Of a stretch of 64,000 nucleotides of DNA, positions 1 to 15,520 are shown one piece after another. Under the pieces are notes generated by a model that was not told where the DNA came from, made no database searches, and saw only the letters and a program-made list of their open reading frames with translations. This DNA is from Helicoverpa zea (taxonomy: Eukaryota > Arthropoda > Insecta > Lepidoptera > Noctuidae). The stretch covers positions 6,388,501 through 6,452,500 of the forward strand of contig NC_061465.1 of assembly GCF_022581195.2 (NCBI RefSeq). The letters are read 5' to 3'. Made by a program: the position numbers and the translations under genes. Positions within the stretch are counted from its first letter, which is position 1. Every line of letters starts with the position of its first letter.

Positions 1-3000
1 CCGTTTTTATAAATATTTGGGCAATGTCCTCAGTTTTGAAGGCGTGGTAATTTATGACAGTCTGTCACAAGTTTTTTTAGCAAAGACACAATAGGTATTG
101 CAGTTTAGTGTCTTATTTATAATCTCTGATGTAAAAAACATGGAGTGCACAGCTTCTTAGGTCTGTAGATAACTTTACATTTTATACACATTCCTGCAAC
201 AAAGATATCTAGTAAAACGTTTCATCATCTGTGAAAATTCTTTAACTATCACCGTTCATGAAACACAACCTGGTTTCAGATCAACAGATGGATGGCAAAG
301 TCTTAGTAATAGGGTTCCGTTTTGGACCTAGAACCCTAAAAATGGTCTATAGATAGTAGTTTGAATTTTATATTTTGGCAGTCTACTTAAATAATTTTTG
401 CAAGGATACTTTCGTTTTTTCGTGCAGCAAAACCACACGATTACGATACCATAGCTAACAGGTGTTTTAACGAGTATCGAATGTTCGTCAATTGGTATTA
501 TTTCGCACTTCATATTTCTAAAGTACCGTCTGAAGAAATGATATCTACTTACAATTTTTTATTTTAAATAAGTTACAAAACATAAGTACAAAAACCAATA
601 AAAAATATTTTGATACAAAGTCTGATTAGCTATGCGAATATTTTGCAATGCAAGACAGATTTAATTTAAAAAAAAAAATTAAATATAAAAAATATTATTT
701 TCAGCGCTCTACGTGACATTTTATCAATCAGAACGTTATACAGAAAATCTCCAATTTCAGCCTAAAATTGGGTCATGTTTATTATTAATCCTATGTAGTG
801 TCAGATAACGCCTTTTATCTTTAAATGCCTACTTGAATGTTATTTTAAATTAAGTACCGAATAAACTGTTTTCGTTCACAATATCAGTTTGACCAAATGA
901 AACAAAGCTTTATCAGTTTTTTTTTACTTTAAATAATTAAACATATTCGTAATATTGACCCACTTAGAGTAACTTATCAGAAAGCGAAAACGGATATGAA
1001 TTAAACTTTGTATAAATTAAAATAGGGGCTTACATAAAATGGTAGATATTATTTAGTTAAGGCTTAAACTCGGCAACTGACATGCATGTACATATTTCCA
1101 AGATTTTCTGCGAAATTGTCTTTACACCCTTGTATTTGCATGTACCTACACTGAGAAAAAAAAATTGATATAAAATAAAACAGACATTATTAAAAAAAAA
1201 TGGTTCTAATTGTGCGTCTGACTGTACCCGAAGTCCTCGCACACAAATTGTCCCTGGAGTTATGTATAGCAAATTGATCACAGCTGCCGTTGCAAGGAAT
1301 GAAAATTAACATTAAACGTACACTTTATTATTTTCCTGTTTACCGCGATTGCTACAGTAAATGTACGAAGAACACAATAATTGGCGACTTATCACGATTT
1401 GTGTATTAATGCATATGCTGCTTAATGCATACACGATACTGCGTATTTGTAAAGGTTTAAATGTACCCGACAGGCGTTGAATGTCCATTTGTTCATCAGT
1501 ATGCGTTATCACACTCATTATTTATCTTTACGAGGCATCGTGTAACGAAATTAAATTCATGTTTTAATTTATGTGCTATCTGAAAATTATATTATTATTA
1601 ATCGCGACATGAACATGCAATCTGTTTGAATCCATTTAACGAATTCGCTCTGCGATATTGCAACAAATATACAGAAACTCCATAAGTATGATAAGCATTA
1701 AGAAGTCAATCGAATCAGAAATACAATATACTCATTGAGCATTAAAAGGAATTTTAAGTCATTAAGTCTCATTAAAGGTAATTAAATCGCTTAGCTACGG
1801 CTATATCTGTCTTTCGACAAGCTCAAAGGAAAGTTGAACCAATAAACAATACATTTATTACCTACTGCGTATTAAATGGTATGTTTTTTTCCTTCTTAGT
1901 GGCCGAGCCAGAGGTAGGTTCATTACTAAAAATAAAAATTTAATGGATTGAACCAGTTCTGTGGCTGTGACCGCAGCTCGCAACCGGCCAGTCTGTGAGG
2001 CTACTTCTTACTCATCTTAGCCTGACTCAGCTTACTATTGTTCATTACTCCCTGTACTCTGTACTAGTACGACCTTTGTGTAATGCTTACTTTTATTCTC
2101 GACGTCAATTTCTCAAGTTATTAGTCATAAAAGGCCTCGTACTGTCAATTATAGGGTATTGTCATTAATTGTCGTAGTAATAGCATGGCCGTTGGCACTG
2201 GTGAATTGTAGTGGCAGTTCATATCCTGTGTCACACTCCATTGGCCTCTGAGACATTGTGTCATTTATTTTAGTCGCTTTCGTTTTCTCAATGCATTTTG
2301 TTTAACAGTTGTGATCAAAATGATTAATTTGTAATTGGTTAAGGTACTATTCTGCTAAAAAGATGCACACAGCATCGATTAATTTAAATTGACAGCATTG
2401 TATTTTCGTGTGCTACTATATTTTTGTTTATTACTCTGTCAGTCAAAATATTAATTGACCGTGTTCATGTTTATAAGAACATCATTATTTTAAGATACTC
2501 TGTATTATCAGATGTTTTTTGTGTATTTTTCTCAGACATAATAAGCTTACCAATGGGAGGATCACTTAATGAATACTAACGAAGTGAGCATGGTCACATT
2601 TAGTTTGGTCCCAAGACAGGTCCTACGCGAAAATAATGTGACAGTCGCTCACGTCGTGAAGCATTGACTTAGCAAACCTGTCCCCGCTTGTGTAAAACTA
2701 TTAATATTCATAATACATCATATTTTTATCATTAAACATTGTGACACTCGTAGGACAACGTTATTCGATACTTGGAAGTACTGAATGTGTTTTATTGTTC
2801 ACTGTTAATTTATGTTTGTCATATCAGTTTTTTTCCATAAAGTGTTAGTAGAATTATAAGTATTTGAAGTTCAAGTTTCATAACAATGCCCTTGGTTTAT
2901 AAAGCTATAGCCCATTGTCTATGCTAATATTTTTTTATATCAAAGATGTAATGGTTTTGCTTTGTGTCCAGTTACCGATTCATAAAACGCAGCATGTATA

Positions 3001-4339
3001 AAACTTATGTCCCGCACAATCTTAAGTTTTGCCATTGTGTTATTTTATTACAGATCTTGAGATTAATCAAAGTTTTCTATTGGTTTTCATTTGACCTCTA
3101 CCACGGAACCTCTACAATTTTCTTTAGTTATTAATTTCCAACTTTGGTTTGCAAAACCATCATAATCGAATGACGAGGCAATTTTAAAGTTCATACCTAA
3201 ACTAATTAATGATACGTTTTCAATAATAATGTAGCCATAATAAAAAAATGTGAATCATTCCAAATAAGGATTACACGGGTACATAAGGAAAGGTCAATAT
3301 ATTACGTGATTCATCTAAACATAACTATATTGCAGCTTTTTGCATCATTCACACGCTTTGAGATCAATTATTATTATAACAGAAAAAATAAATTCAAACG
3401 TGAATCGTTTGACGTCACTTTGATACAAGGATTGCGTTGAAAAAATAAACATCATAAAGCAAATACCCTTGTCATTAATTTTAATTAGTAGATGCTTGGA
3501 AAATCTTGCGCACATTTTCCGTATGATCACGTTAAGTGAAATTACATGTTTGATCTTGGGTTTACGGAAGAACCTAGTAGTTATAAGTGGGGTTAGTACA
3601 CAATATTGCTTCTAGGCACTGCTATGTACGTGATATGCGACTAGCAAGTTCAGTTCTGAGACTCTGGAGATTTCATCTAGCTAGTCTTGGTGACATTATT
3701 CTTGTACTTGATCCAAGACTTTTTTATGCTAAGATCTTAGCTTCAATGGAATGTCGTGCGAGGAAATAAAGAAAGCAGCTAAGCGAGTTATTATTTTACT
3801 AATTGAGCGTCATCGTTTATGAGTCAGGGAGTTAATCTTGTAAGTATTATTATCAAAAGAGGTCATAAATTACAAATTAATCAATTTTCTGGCCAAGTCC
3901 GAGTATGGTTTACAGACGCTTGTATTAATGTCATTTACTCAACAGCTTATGATTAATTTCTAACTAGAGAAGTCAGCAAGTCTTTTTGAAAGTCATAAGA
4001 CAAGTAATCTTGAGGAGTTACCCAATGTGGATGCTGAATCATATATCTTTGTAATAAGCTTAAATGTTGAGAAATAACATTGCAATTTTGGTTGAGAGGC
4101 TGAAAATTTTTGAAAGGTGAAGATTATTTAAATTAATTTATGATTCGCTTATAACTTAGGTTATTCTCCTCTTCTGCTTTCTGTTACATCCTTTCAATTA
4201 TCCCAATGCCCGTGTATGGTTTTGGTGATATGTTTACAAGAGTTTGTTGTTGGTGAGAATTTCAGACTTCTGCTCATCCTATCGACCCATAATAATACAA
4301 AAAATACGTACTTACGTGTTAGTGTTCTTCAAAGTACAT

Positions 4340-4412
4340 ATAAAGGTGTGCAGGGACGACCCAGAGGGTCACCCATCCACGGATCCACCGCTGCGAGCGA
4401 TGTTTAACTTTG
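4340..4412. repeat. SINE-family fragment (cacccatccacgga type)
   Basis: The motif GGTCACCCATCCACGGA recurs near 27718-27735 and, diverged, near 58370-58395. Those longer copies belong to one dispersed lepidopteran SINE-like family, so this is taken as a truncated copy. Confidence 0.5.
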
Positions 4413-6685
4413 TGCGTCCGACCCATCGGTCTGTTAGTCTGTTGCTAAGTTACCTTCTATGATACTTAACAACCTAATAAGATAATTTAGACATTACAAA
4501 GAGCTACGATTGGTTAGCTGTTATCCTAACGATCGCTTAGGATTTTTGAGCCTTAGTCGTTAGTTTACTAACTATACTTAGTAACCATTAGTTTCAACGT
4601 ATTCTTTGAAACATTTGCAGGATATTTACTGTACCTATTACATTGCGAACCATAAGTACGTAATGTAATTATGCCATTTGCATGTGTAATAAGATAGATT
4701 GCTCTTACAAAGTAAGAAAATACTAGAAAAGAAAACATTAAGTAATTTAAGTGCTAGTTGAGATCTTTGTGAAGGAGCTCGTCCTTTGAACTGTAGGAAG
4801 TACTTACAACAATCCATTTTTTAATACCAACAGTCTTTACTTATTTTACTTGACTGCGCCAAGGAAGATAGTATGTTCACTGGCCTATCTTACGTATGCA
4901 TGTAGTTTGTAGCCTTTGTGGCACTATTCGGATCAAACGTGTGAGCTGATTTTGATAAAAAATATCTCTGTAGCTACATATATTTACTTATATAAATGGC
5001 CATTGTTCTTTATAATTATGTTACTTTCATAATTACGAGCCCGCATAGGAAGTAAATATGTAATGTAAAGTATATTATCAACGACCTGGCATAGTTTATC
5101 GTCGACAGCTGTAACCCACATACTGAGCGAGTTATCAGATATATTTCGCTAAAAATAATAAACACGTAAGCTGAGTTATCTAATAGGAATCGATTAAGCA
5201 ATACGTGACATAATTAAAGAAGTTTGCAGACTATTTATTTGTTCATTCAATTAAACCATTAGGAGTAATCACAATTAAATTAACTGGATATCATTATGGA
5301 AACTTTTAACAAATGTATATTTTTAGACGCCCTGCTGTTTTGAAAGTTGACAAGAAAGTTGGCTGAAATATTCCTACGTGACTCCCTGCCTGTGTGTGCG
5401 AGTCGACAAATAAACTTCTAAAAATCATAATTAAAACAAAATCTAAGTGTATATACACGTCTGTCTACATAAGACTTGGATACTGTTAGTTTAAAGATAT
5501 AACTTCATTAATTGATGCTACAACATGGAAAGAATTTTCCAAAGATTGAGATTGTCTACCTAAAGAACACATACAGCTAAGCTTGGAAAAAAATGAGTGT
5601 ATGTTTTGCTGAGTCACCATTATAAAACTTTTTTTTTTTGTTCTTTAGAAGGTAATTGAAAATGAAGTGGAAATACTATGGAGGAAAAATTATTCTTAAC
5701 AGATAAGTTTATTTGTGATACCGATAATATTTATAGGCGAATTGGCCGATAAATGTAATCTAGTACAAACTGTCTCCATGCCTATTTCCTTATATTAACA
5801 TGGTTATTTCAGGATTATAAAAGTTTGAAGATATTTGAAAATGTAGGTCTTAAGATCATGAAAAGTGACTCATATTAACTTCCTTTTAAAGATCCTACTA
5901 TTGTAATGTGTAAGAATTTTCTCAATCAAGGATACATGACAAATGTTAACATGTTGTTGCTGATAACAATCGGGATATGATAATTTTGTTTTCTTTTGTT
6001 ATGACGAAGTTATTTTCACCAAGTGAGAACTTATGATTTTGAAGTAACAATGGTTCACACTTTATTTTATTTATTTTTTATTTATTTAAGTAATATAAGT
6101 TTTGTTTAGGGACAGTACCTAATATAATAAGTTAGACGGTAAGTACTTTGTTTTCCACTTGCGCTTTTTTTATCTCTATTTTAGACTATTTTCCAACACA
6201 TTTTGCGTTTCTCAAATGAAGCGATCCTCATCAAGAAGAGATTTTATTTCCGGTGCCTATTCATTGAGCATTGTAATAAATTAATCGTCATAACTTAAGT
6301 TTTGCAGGTTCCGCGTGGCTTCTGCGCACACGCAACTAAGATATCAACAAGTAAACACGCAATCATCGCTCATTACGATTATATCGTGTAATGATAGTTG
6401 TAATTGCAACATTGATCACTATTTACTTACACAATATTATGAAATTAACACAATGATTTATATGCAATTTCAGTATTATTTTATAGACGTTGCGTTTAAG
6501 TTACGTCATAATTAGTTTTGAATTTATTGCGTTCAGAATAAACAGGCTCACTGTGACGACATCTATCGGACACAAAGTAACTCCTGTATTTATTACATTG
6601 CTGAAGAAATAATACGTCAAGTTTGTGTACTAATAATAATGTAGGTATTGATAAGATAGCATTGTAACGACTTTTTCCGATGATT

Positions 6686-6970
6686 TTTTTATTTTTATTT
6701 TTATTTTATTTTATTTTATTTTATTCAAAAGGAACTCCAACAAAGGATACACCTTACATGCGTAATTATAAAACAGTTTTCTTGTAGATTTGTGCTCCTT
6801 CAATTACAGGAGAACACATCATGCATATATCATCTTTAGTAAAATTAAAGAAACTTAAACAATATTAAATTAAAAAAAAACACATGAACATACAAATTAA
6901 ATTAGACATTTGAAATTAAAAATTAAATTAAATAGTAAATTAGACATTAAAAATAATTAAACATTAAAAT
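6686..6970 (-). repeat. A/T-rich tract with (TTTTA)n, possible LINE 3' end
   Basis: A (TTTTA)n run at about 6690-6725 is followed by a sequence rich in AATTAAA. Read on the minus strand it would be a repeat tail preceded by AT-rich DNA, like the (TTTA)n-bounded segment at 52487-52800. A LINE 3' tail is an inference; it could be simple low-complexity DNA. Confidence 0.35.
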
Positions 6971-7511
6971 AATAAACTATTAAAAGATTATTGCTCAGCC
7001 GACACGACTTATCGTTCAGTAAATAACAAGAGGTCACCAACGATATGTTTCTTTGTTAGGTATTCAGCTTCTAGAAATTTCAATTTGAACTTTCAAGGCT
7101 GCGTCTTCTAAAATATACAATCGTTGTGTTATGGTAATTTCGTCTGTAAGTAAATTGTTATTCAGTTTGTAGGTACGGTTGAGAATGTGAAAAGATTTAT
7201 GTAGTGAAAGAAATGAATAAGTATATAACGTACGGTTGACAAAAGAGATAAGTAATCAGGCAACTAAATACACGTACTTTATAAGTCATATTGTCTCCAA
7301 GACAAGTTTGTATGACAATTTAGGAGTAATGGAGTTTGTTGCATTGTAGGAATGAAAGCAATTGTAAAAGCAAGTTATATTATTCGCGCAAGGGTCACTT
7401 ACATCAGTTTATGGTAAATAAGTGGGTATGTATTTATGTGAGTACTTAGGTACTTATTATGATATCGTATGTAGCTAAAAATAACCAACAATATTTTCGT
7501 TTATTCGTCAC

Positions 7512-8372
7512 TAGCTTTCCGCCCGCGGCTTCGCCCGCGTGGAATTCGGTTATATTGCGGTATAAATCACAACTATAAGAAAACTTCTCATTCCCACGGA
7601 AAAATCTAAGAAGCGCGATGTAACGCTGGATACGATGAGCTACAGGTTAAAGCGCGAGATATCATTGCACTTCTTACGTATCTTAAAAAAAACAACGTCA
7701 CCACGTTTTAAAAAGCTATCATTCCACTTACGTATTTAAAAACACATCGTTACCACGTTTTAAAAACACCCAGCGCCATCTATCGCATACCTCAAGAACT
7801 AAATAACTTAACTAATACTTATACCAATTAGTAATTCGTTGAATTATAGTTATTTCAGGATAAGTAGATGTAAAAAAAACAGTTAAGACGATAAAACAAA
7901 TTGTACGTCATCCCTCGGGAATTCCTCATTTTCGAGGATTCATTATCGTATCATTTAGCTTCTAAATTTATATGTTCATATTCGTTTCCAATATATAAGT
8001 AGATGTAAAAAAAAACAGTTTAGACGATTAAACAAATTGTACAACATCCCTCGGGAATTCCTCATTTTCGGGGATTCATTATCGTATCATCTAGCTTCTA
8101 AATTTACATGTTTATATTCGTTTGCAATATATTACCTTGTTTTAAACGACACACAGCGCCATCTACAATCCATCCATCAAGCAAACAATATTTTTGTTTT
8201 CCCTCGGGAATATCTATTTTTTTCGGGATAAAAAGTACCCTATTATTTAATCCGGACTTCAAACTTTACGTCTGCAAAATTTCAAAGCAATCGGTTCAGT
8301 AGTTACGGCGTGAAAGTGGAACAAACAAACAAACAAACTCACTTTCCGATTTATAATATTAGTAAGGATTTT
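7512..8372 (+). repeat. Interspersed repeat, 'gcccgcggcttcgcccgcg' family
   Basis: It starts CTAGCTTTCCGCCCGCGGCT and ends TTTATAATATTAGTAAGGAT, the hallmark ends of a repeat family abundant in Lepidoptera. The usual 'atcggttcagtagtt' segment lies just before the end, followed by an (ACAA)n stretch. The interior holds a tandem duplication (separate entry). Related fragments occur at 20454-20640, 36412-36540, 46640-46711 and 61728-61790. It encodes no protein. Confidence 0.7.
7861..8131. repeat. 135-bp tandem duplication inside the repeat
   Basis: Two head-to-tail copies (7861-7995 and 7996-8131) both start TAAGTAGATGTAAAAAAA and share the CCCTCGGGAATTCCTCATTTT segment with scattered substitutions. 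A third partial match to CCCTCGGGAAT occurs near 8201. Confidence 0.75.
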
Positions 8373-11300
8373 TCCTCATCGTTAATTATATTAGGTACAA
8401 TTCAAGACCGCATTTTACGCGTAGGTTAATTATTTTCCTAACATGAGGGTAAAATGATAAAAAATCTCTCAGAAATTAAAAGACATCTCTTTCCTCGAAA
8501 TTGTGTCGTCCTTATTCCTTCTTGGTATTTTAAATATTGCGTATAATTATTAAAAACATTCGTGAAAGTATTTGTAGACATTCCTGAAGAACAAACGACA
8601 CCAAATGTTGGGATGACATTATAAAATGTGAATGTATGTTCAAGGCAAACATAGAAACATTAGGAAATGGTATGCCGAGACTAAAATAAAAGGTGCACCT
8701 GTGTCACTTCATTTCTTTGGGTAAATATAAACTCTTTGATTGAACTGAATAGGCAGGTACTAGTCAATTGTTGTGTGTGGTAAGTTCGTACCAACTGTGT
8801 ATTTTTAGGAAACAATAGTAACCGAACCTCTTCACCTGATATCTTTAAGTTTATGGTAGTGTCTAACTAACAATCAAGGTAATTGATAGGTACTTTCATC
8901 GGTAAATTAAAGATCGAGGGAAGAACTTAATTGTCGATCCAGGTGCAGAAAGTAATTACCATTAGATGCGGGTAATACCGCGACAAAAAACCTTGTTTTT
9001 TTGTAAAGCAGGGTACTTCTATATTCTCAGCAGGTTGAGGTAAAGTATTGATGTATAAATGCTTTAAGTTCTTGTTCGACGGATCCAACCAAATCTAAAT
9101 TTAACTAAACAGTGCCGATTTACCGGTTTTTGATAAGAAAAAGGTGCTAAAAACGACTTGTTCTGTGGGTGCGTTAGGTACCTACATTTACAAAAATCGA
9201 CGAATCCTCACACGTCTTAATTTCTTACTATGAAAGCTAAATTTTTTTCCAAGTTTGGTAAGTGTTACCGGGTCTTACCATGATGACGTCCCAGATTTTT
9301 TGATCTCAAGGCGTAGCCTCAGGCTCACCGTAAGGAAATATTAACTGAAACATCTCTGTCAAAGACGGGTAAGAACGGCCAAGATCATAATGCTTGAAAG
9401 GAAAAAATAACTAATAAATGCAACATATTATATACCTACTGCTACAACTAGTAGTCTGGTATCGAAATGAGCACAATACGGATATTTACTCAAGTGTTCC
9501 ACCATTCGCTTCAAAAACATATGGTATTAACTTAGTACATATGTAATGAATTATTTTTGAGAACCACAATTCACGAGACAATATGTTGTTTCCAAAAGTC
9601 AACATAAAAACGTGTTATCGGTCAACATTATTATAATTTGCTTCCGTCATAGACTTGTAATCTTTGTTATTAAAATTATTGCATACATAATTAAAGTGTT
9701 TTCAAATTTCTTTTGAAGATAAAAGGTCGCGTGGCTTCTTTCTTTGATAAGCTGTATCTAGTAGTTTTATTTGTGATACCTAGTTAGTTAGCGGATGTTT
9801 GCTTAACTTATCTTACTTACGCAAATTCAGTGCGTAGACGTTTAGGGACGTATCGAGAAGGGCTAGTATTTTTGCTGTAAACCGAGTATAAATTGATTAG
9901 AAATCGGTTCTTGTTGAAATTGAAAAGACATTCTTCATTAAATTACATACTATAGCTACTTAAAATGTAAGAAATATGTAAGCACTTTAATTAATATTTA
10001 AGTAAACGTCGCAAAGTCAGTCCATGAAAAATGGATTTGCGCACGCTTAATCTGAGTTCTCTGTAAAATGCCATATGTTGTGCGGTATAGCACTGTAGGT
10101 GAATTTAATGTCGCTTAGCACCATTGTGTGGGCTGAGTGCGTTCGATAAACTTTGTTTATAGCTAAATGAGCGATACGGCGAGCGTTGACCTAGCTCTCA
10201 AATAGAGAACGTATTGCGTTTAGATTGTGCGTCGATATGCGTTTGCGCACCAATTACGAGATCGCGGTGCTGGATAGCTGCTGAATGCTGTGACGTTTTC
10301 GTTTTATGTTAATTAAGAGTTATGGTATACGGAAGTATAGGCATAAATATTAAACGCCAAAATTCCACGAGAATGGAAACAAACATCAAGTAATTGAACC
10401 TTTTTCTGACGAACTACGTGATAAAGCGTAGTACAATCTCATCTGAGTTCAAATGTTTATCTTCTGCAACTATCACTGTGCTTATTATGTACTCTGTCTG
10501 CAAACCAAAGTAGGTACGACAGGAAGACTCATACACATAATTTGCATGGCTCTTGACACTAAATGAATCATTGTCAATTCTCGGAAAATTCATCGGCTCA
10601 GATGGTATTTAAATAATATTATATCACGTTATTATACTATTGTTATAAAAGGTACATACTAGGAACTGCTCAATGGGCATTATAAGTTTAATATCAAGAG
10701 TTCTGGAAATCTAGGAGTTTCCCATGACTTGGAATTAAATGGAATTTTTGTGTCTTTCAAAACAATATGTTAGTGAGGGGTTGCTGTTAATTTCTAGACG
10801 ATATGAAATAGTAAGCATAAAGCATGCAATCACAGTGGCGTGCATTTTAATAGGCCTTTGTTCATTACAGCCGTGTTACATTTATATCATTTTATCAACG
10901 GTATCATAAGCCACGCCTATCTCAAAGCAAATAAACTCTAATCTAAGTTCGTTGAGTCTTAAATCTTATAAATCGTCTCTATTATTATTTAGGAATTTCC
11001 TAAACAGCTGATAAACTCCGCTGGCTGGTAACGACCATATAAAATTCTGTGTGTATCGTTTGCATATTCATATAGAATTAATGTTATTTGAAATTCTCAA
11101 ACTTGTTCGAATTATTAACGTGAGATATCGACAGTTGTGTAAACTATTTGTGACTGTGTTCGCCGAAATATCGCGAAACTTTTGATTTACGTACTTTATA
11201 ATATGTATAAGTATGTCACTTTATAAATGGTTGTCTATATCCTTACTTCTTAGTGGTTGTAGGCTAATACACAATCAGAAGCCAAAACTACTGGGCTGCC

Positions 11301-14300
11301 AAAATCAGTTAGCCAGTCGCTCCCTGAAATATTATGTTCAGTTGCATCCGGCAAGACTGAAGAGCGACTTCTACACAGAAAAAGACACGTACTCATTGTT
11401 TATTTAAAACATTGTTATCAAATGCTTCGAGCACCGTATCAGTCAAAATTCTCGAGTACCTAGTAATGAGATGATACAACGTTATCTACATTTTGAAAGA
11501 TTCACCGATTTTCCTGGGATCATACGTTCACAGAATTCACACGTTTTACACAAGAGGATGTAATATTATAAGGTAATATGAAAATGTTATTGTAATTTCT
11601 AGACAAACAAAGGATTCACTTTTAAAAGTATAGACGTTTATCGCTATAAATATTGCTTGTCATTTCTTGTCACAAACAATTATATTGCGAATTAAGTCTT
11701 CGATAAGTTATTTATATTTTCATCATCAATTCTAAGATAATAGACTGACTAATTTGCAAGAAAAAATTTCATAATATTTATTTTTCTAACATAATAAATC
11801 ATGAAATTACCTTGGCAACCAAAGGTCATTCATCTTTGTGTAAGTACATCGTACCTATTGTTATCAACCATTAATTTCTATCTTTTCTAATCGTACAAAG
11901 TTGAAACAAAATACCTAATTGTTTGGTAAACAGCATTATCCTTTAGGTAAATGATACGTCTTTCTACTTATCGCAAATACTTTCTTTTATTAGTTGATAG
12001 GAAATTTACGCAGCACATATTATTATTACGCGAAGTTGGACAACCTTTCTTATGACGTACAGTAATCATGAAGTCATTGAAAATATTCGTCACTTTACTA
12101 ATTTATAAAACTCCGTAGCTCACAAGACTATGTACTGAATGCACAACCTTTCAAAATAAGTAGTTAGGTACTTTAGTCAGAATGTTTTAGGTACCCATCT
12201 CCTGTAAAATAGCAAGCGACGCGTCGACACTCGAGTGAGGACGAATTTGCATGCCTTCAGAGTAGACGAGGCCGGGTTATCTCCCCGACCCAACTTTATC
12301 CCGACAGGAGTCCTCAACAATGTTGTCGAGTAATTCATTATGATAATGAGGTAATAAGTTAGCAGTTGACTTCAAGATTACAGTTTGTATGTATTGGCCA
12401 CGCTATGTCTACTTAGCGTTTTATGGGTAATTTAGTAGCGCTGTTGTTTTAATGACGTTTGTCAAATTCAGTTTTGCGTAGGGAAGTGCTTAATGAGTTT
12501 TTTTTTCAATTAGTGTTAATATAGTGTGCTATTAAGTGTTCTGTCACGTTCTTTGCCGTAACATAAAGCACAGCATTTAGTACGATGAACAGGTACAACT
12601 ACATACGATTATAAGACTAAGTTTTTTTTTATGGAGTCCTTTGTGTACCAGGCCCGCGGTACTTGATTCTTTTACAGGGGACTATATATTTAGCTTAATC
12701 AAAAATTTATTCAATAAAATAATTCTATAAATATATCATTAAATTATAAAAATAAATAGGTACTTAAAACAAACCCCGTTACAAAGAACAGACAACACAA
12801 ACGTCATAGCAATAAATATAAACACCGACATTTAACAATAATAGGCGATTATCAATTGCAGACAAGTGACAACTACGTAGAAGCTGTTTACGTGAGACTT
12901 CAAACATTGTCATATTTATTGTGTATAGTTTATATACTTAGCTCTGCATGCGTTTGTGCAATATCAACGCATAATGCCATTAAAGCATTGATTCCCTTAT
13001 CGGGATATCGGCACACAGGTACGTAACATACTTATATACATGTTCATTAACAATGAATGTGCACACTTATTCACGACAGTTTAATGAAACATGATTTAAT
13101 TAAAACTAAACACTGTTGTAGTATGGGTTTCCCAACCGCAGTAACGCTTTTTCCCATAAATCTACAGATATATTTGTATAAATAGTACAAAGTATATGTG
13201 GTGGCCGTAAATTGTTGAGTTTGAGAGAGATTCTATTAAGGGCTATCTAAGTATAATTATTATCACATATTAATAAGTTTTTATCGGGAATTCTTAACTT
13301 CCTGAAAGTTTTATGTTAGGAGCGTAATAGTAAGTAAACATTTTAATGTCTTCGACTTGTAGCGTCATAATTGATTTACATCCATGAAATAATAAAGTCA
13401 GATAAAATGGTTTATGTTCAACTGAAGTAGCGAATCCAATGCAGCACTGCAGAATTGCTGATTGTTTCGCTTACAATGCGGTTGTACCAACACCTATGTA
13501 GTTTAACCTATTTTGTTGAAAAATCAAAGGCGCATATTTCCCTAACAGTGGCTATAAGACTGATGTTATTTCTTTGTTTAAACTATTAACGGATTAATCC
13601 ATTTGTCAGTCAGCACTATCCGTAGATAGTTCAAAAGAACGGTAGCCACAAGGTTTATTTGATAGCCAGAAGCTTTGATTTTCTGTCTGTAATGAGGTAT
13701 TGTTTTATCGATTTAAAAATAGGCTTCATCACTTCATGTTTACAGAAGGTTGAGCGATTCTATTCTATCGAAATCCGAAATATCCTTTCGGTATTTCGGT
13801 AAATAAGTGAAGTTTAATACAGACTTTACTTTTGAAATGGATGTAAGTACCTAGGTATATTCTTTGTCTGGCCGGAAAATGAATCATACCTAAACAACTT
13901 GGAATTAGAATGATGTTGCGCACTGCCACTTTATAATGAGTTTTTTTCAAATCAGAGGCAAGTTGGTTATTTTATTACACCATGAGCGAACGGAAACTGC
14001 TTTACGATATTAAATTTTCATCCGCATTTTCAATCAGTTGTTTCGCTTACAGTGTATGTGTGTGTAGACTCATTCGCTACGGTGAGTCGTTGTGTGCATG
14101 ACCGATAGGCCGGTCGTTGACCCTCTTATCAGCTTACCTACGTGCGCCTCCGCGCTGCACTGAATGATCTTACCATCTAGGTACCCAGACATTTGCATAA
14201 TCAGTATTCTCCTATCGTACTTAGATCACTGTACGAAACTTTCCTACGTGCCCCACTGAACGTAGACAATGCTGAATGAATTTTGATATGCGTTATCAGT

Positions 14301-15520
14301 CAATTTCTGGTCAGACAGATTGCGAATTTAATGTTATTATTACGGAGCTTAAATCCTAGGTCAGATATCTTAAAACTGATAGACAAGAATAAGAACATAC
14401 AACATTTGTGAAGCCAATGTATGTGTTAAGTCATCTAATTTACTTTTAAATTTTCATTCTGGTTTACATTAACCTAATTTTCATTTAAATTAAGTAGTTG
14501 CCCTAGCAACGTCGCGGTTATTTTCCTTAAAATTACCCAAATTAACTAAATGCTATCGGAGTTCAAACCCAAATATAATTGAAACCAGGCCTCTTAGTTA
14601 CAGAATGAGCGAAAATCCTGTAGTGATGTCAGGTAACATCATTTGTACCGGAAAATTGTTTGTTGTTACTTTTATAGTTATTTACAAACTGAAGCTGCTG
14701 CATGGAAGTACCGAGGGGAAAACGGCCAGATCCTTCTCTTATGGTCGATTACTGAACACCATTTGTCGAAGTTCTACTTATCCATATAATCATCAGTCTT
14801 TTTATCGTCCCACTGATGGGTCTTGTAGACAAGGATTGAGCGTTATCACCACTCTTACTCAATGCTAGTTGAGCTTTCTTAACTATAGCAATCACTCTGA
14901 TCACTAACTAATTTATTGAGAACATATTGTGTATTTGGTTCTTTGCTTACCTATTTCATGCGTCAGTAGGTACCTATAGTTTAATTATCAATCAAAAATT
15001 ATTTCATTGTTGATAATAAACTTGTTTGTTCGTTGATTGTAGGAGAAATTATCTATTTATTTCTTTTTATCAATTCTATTTATTTTTATATTGATTAGAT
15101 GTGCTTCAAACCTACATAGTTAGCGACGATAATAATATGGTTTCATTACTACTAGGAAGTTTCAATTAGAACCTTCCTGCCTACTTACCACCTCATTAAT
15201 GTAGGTAGTTGCCAATAATGACAAAACCTAGCTAATTAAAATGATTAATATAAACTAATTTTAAAGAACAAAGATTTACTAGGTAGGTACGTTCTCTTCA
15301 ACGGTATGTAGGCTACCGATCCTTGCATAAGAATTTCTGACACGACGTTGCAATAGGGTATTACATGCATTTTTGAAATATATCTTAAATAAATTCTTTA
15401 GTCTTGATATATCTCTAAAAAATTAAAAATATTTTTTTTTCTCACGTTATGTACGAATATAAATTAATTGTTTTATCATAATTTCAAATTTCGCGCGTAT
15501 TTCGCGAAAACGCGGCACAC
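8373..15520. other. Non-coding stretch, nothing recognised
   Basis: AT-rich DNA with only short open frames (the longest about 87 codons at 14605-14868) that resemble no protein I know and lack splice-consistent neighbours. No RNA gene or clear mobile element was recognised. Confidence 0.5.

Larger units (their letters stand above)
1..7500. other. AT-rich non-coding flank, no gene recognised
   Basis: No open reading frame longer than about 75 codons appears here, and none has recognisable protein similarity or codon structure. The few recognisable pieces are a short remnant of the 'gggttccgt...accctaaaa' repeat near 300-345, a SINE scrap at 4345-4410, and T/A-rich tracts at 6060-6085 and 6686-6970. 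It may be intergenic DNA or a long intron of a gene outside the window; the sequence does not decide. Confidence 0.6.
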
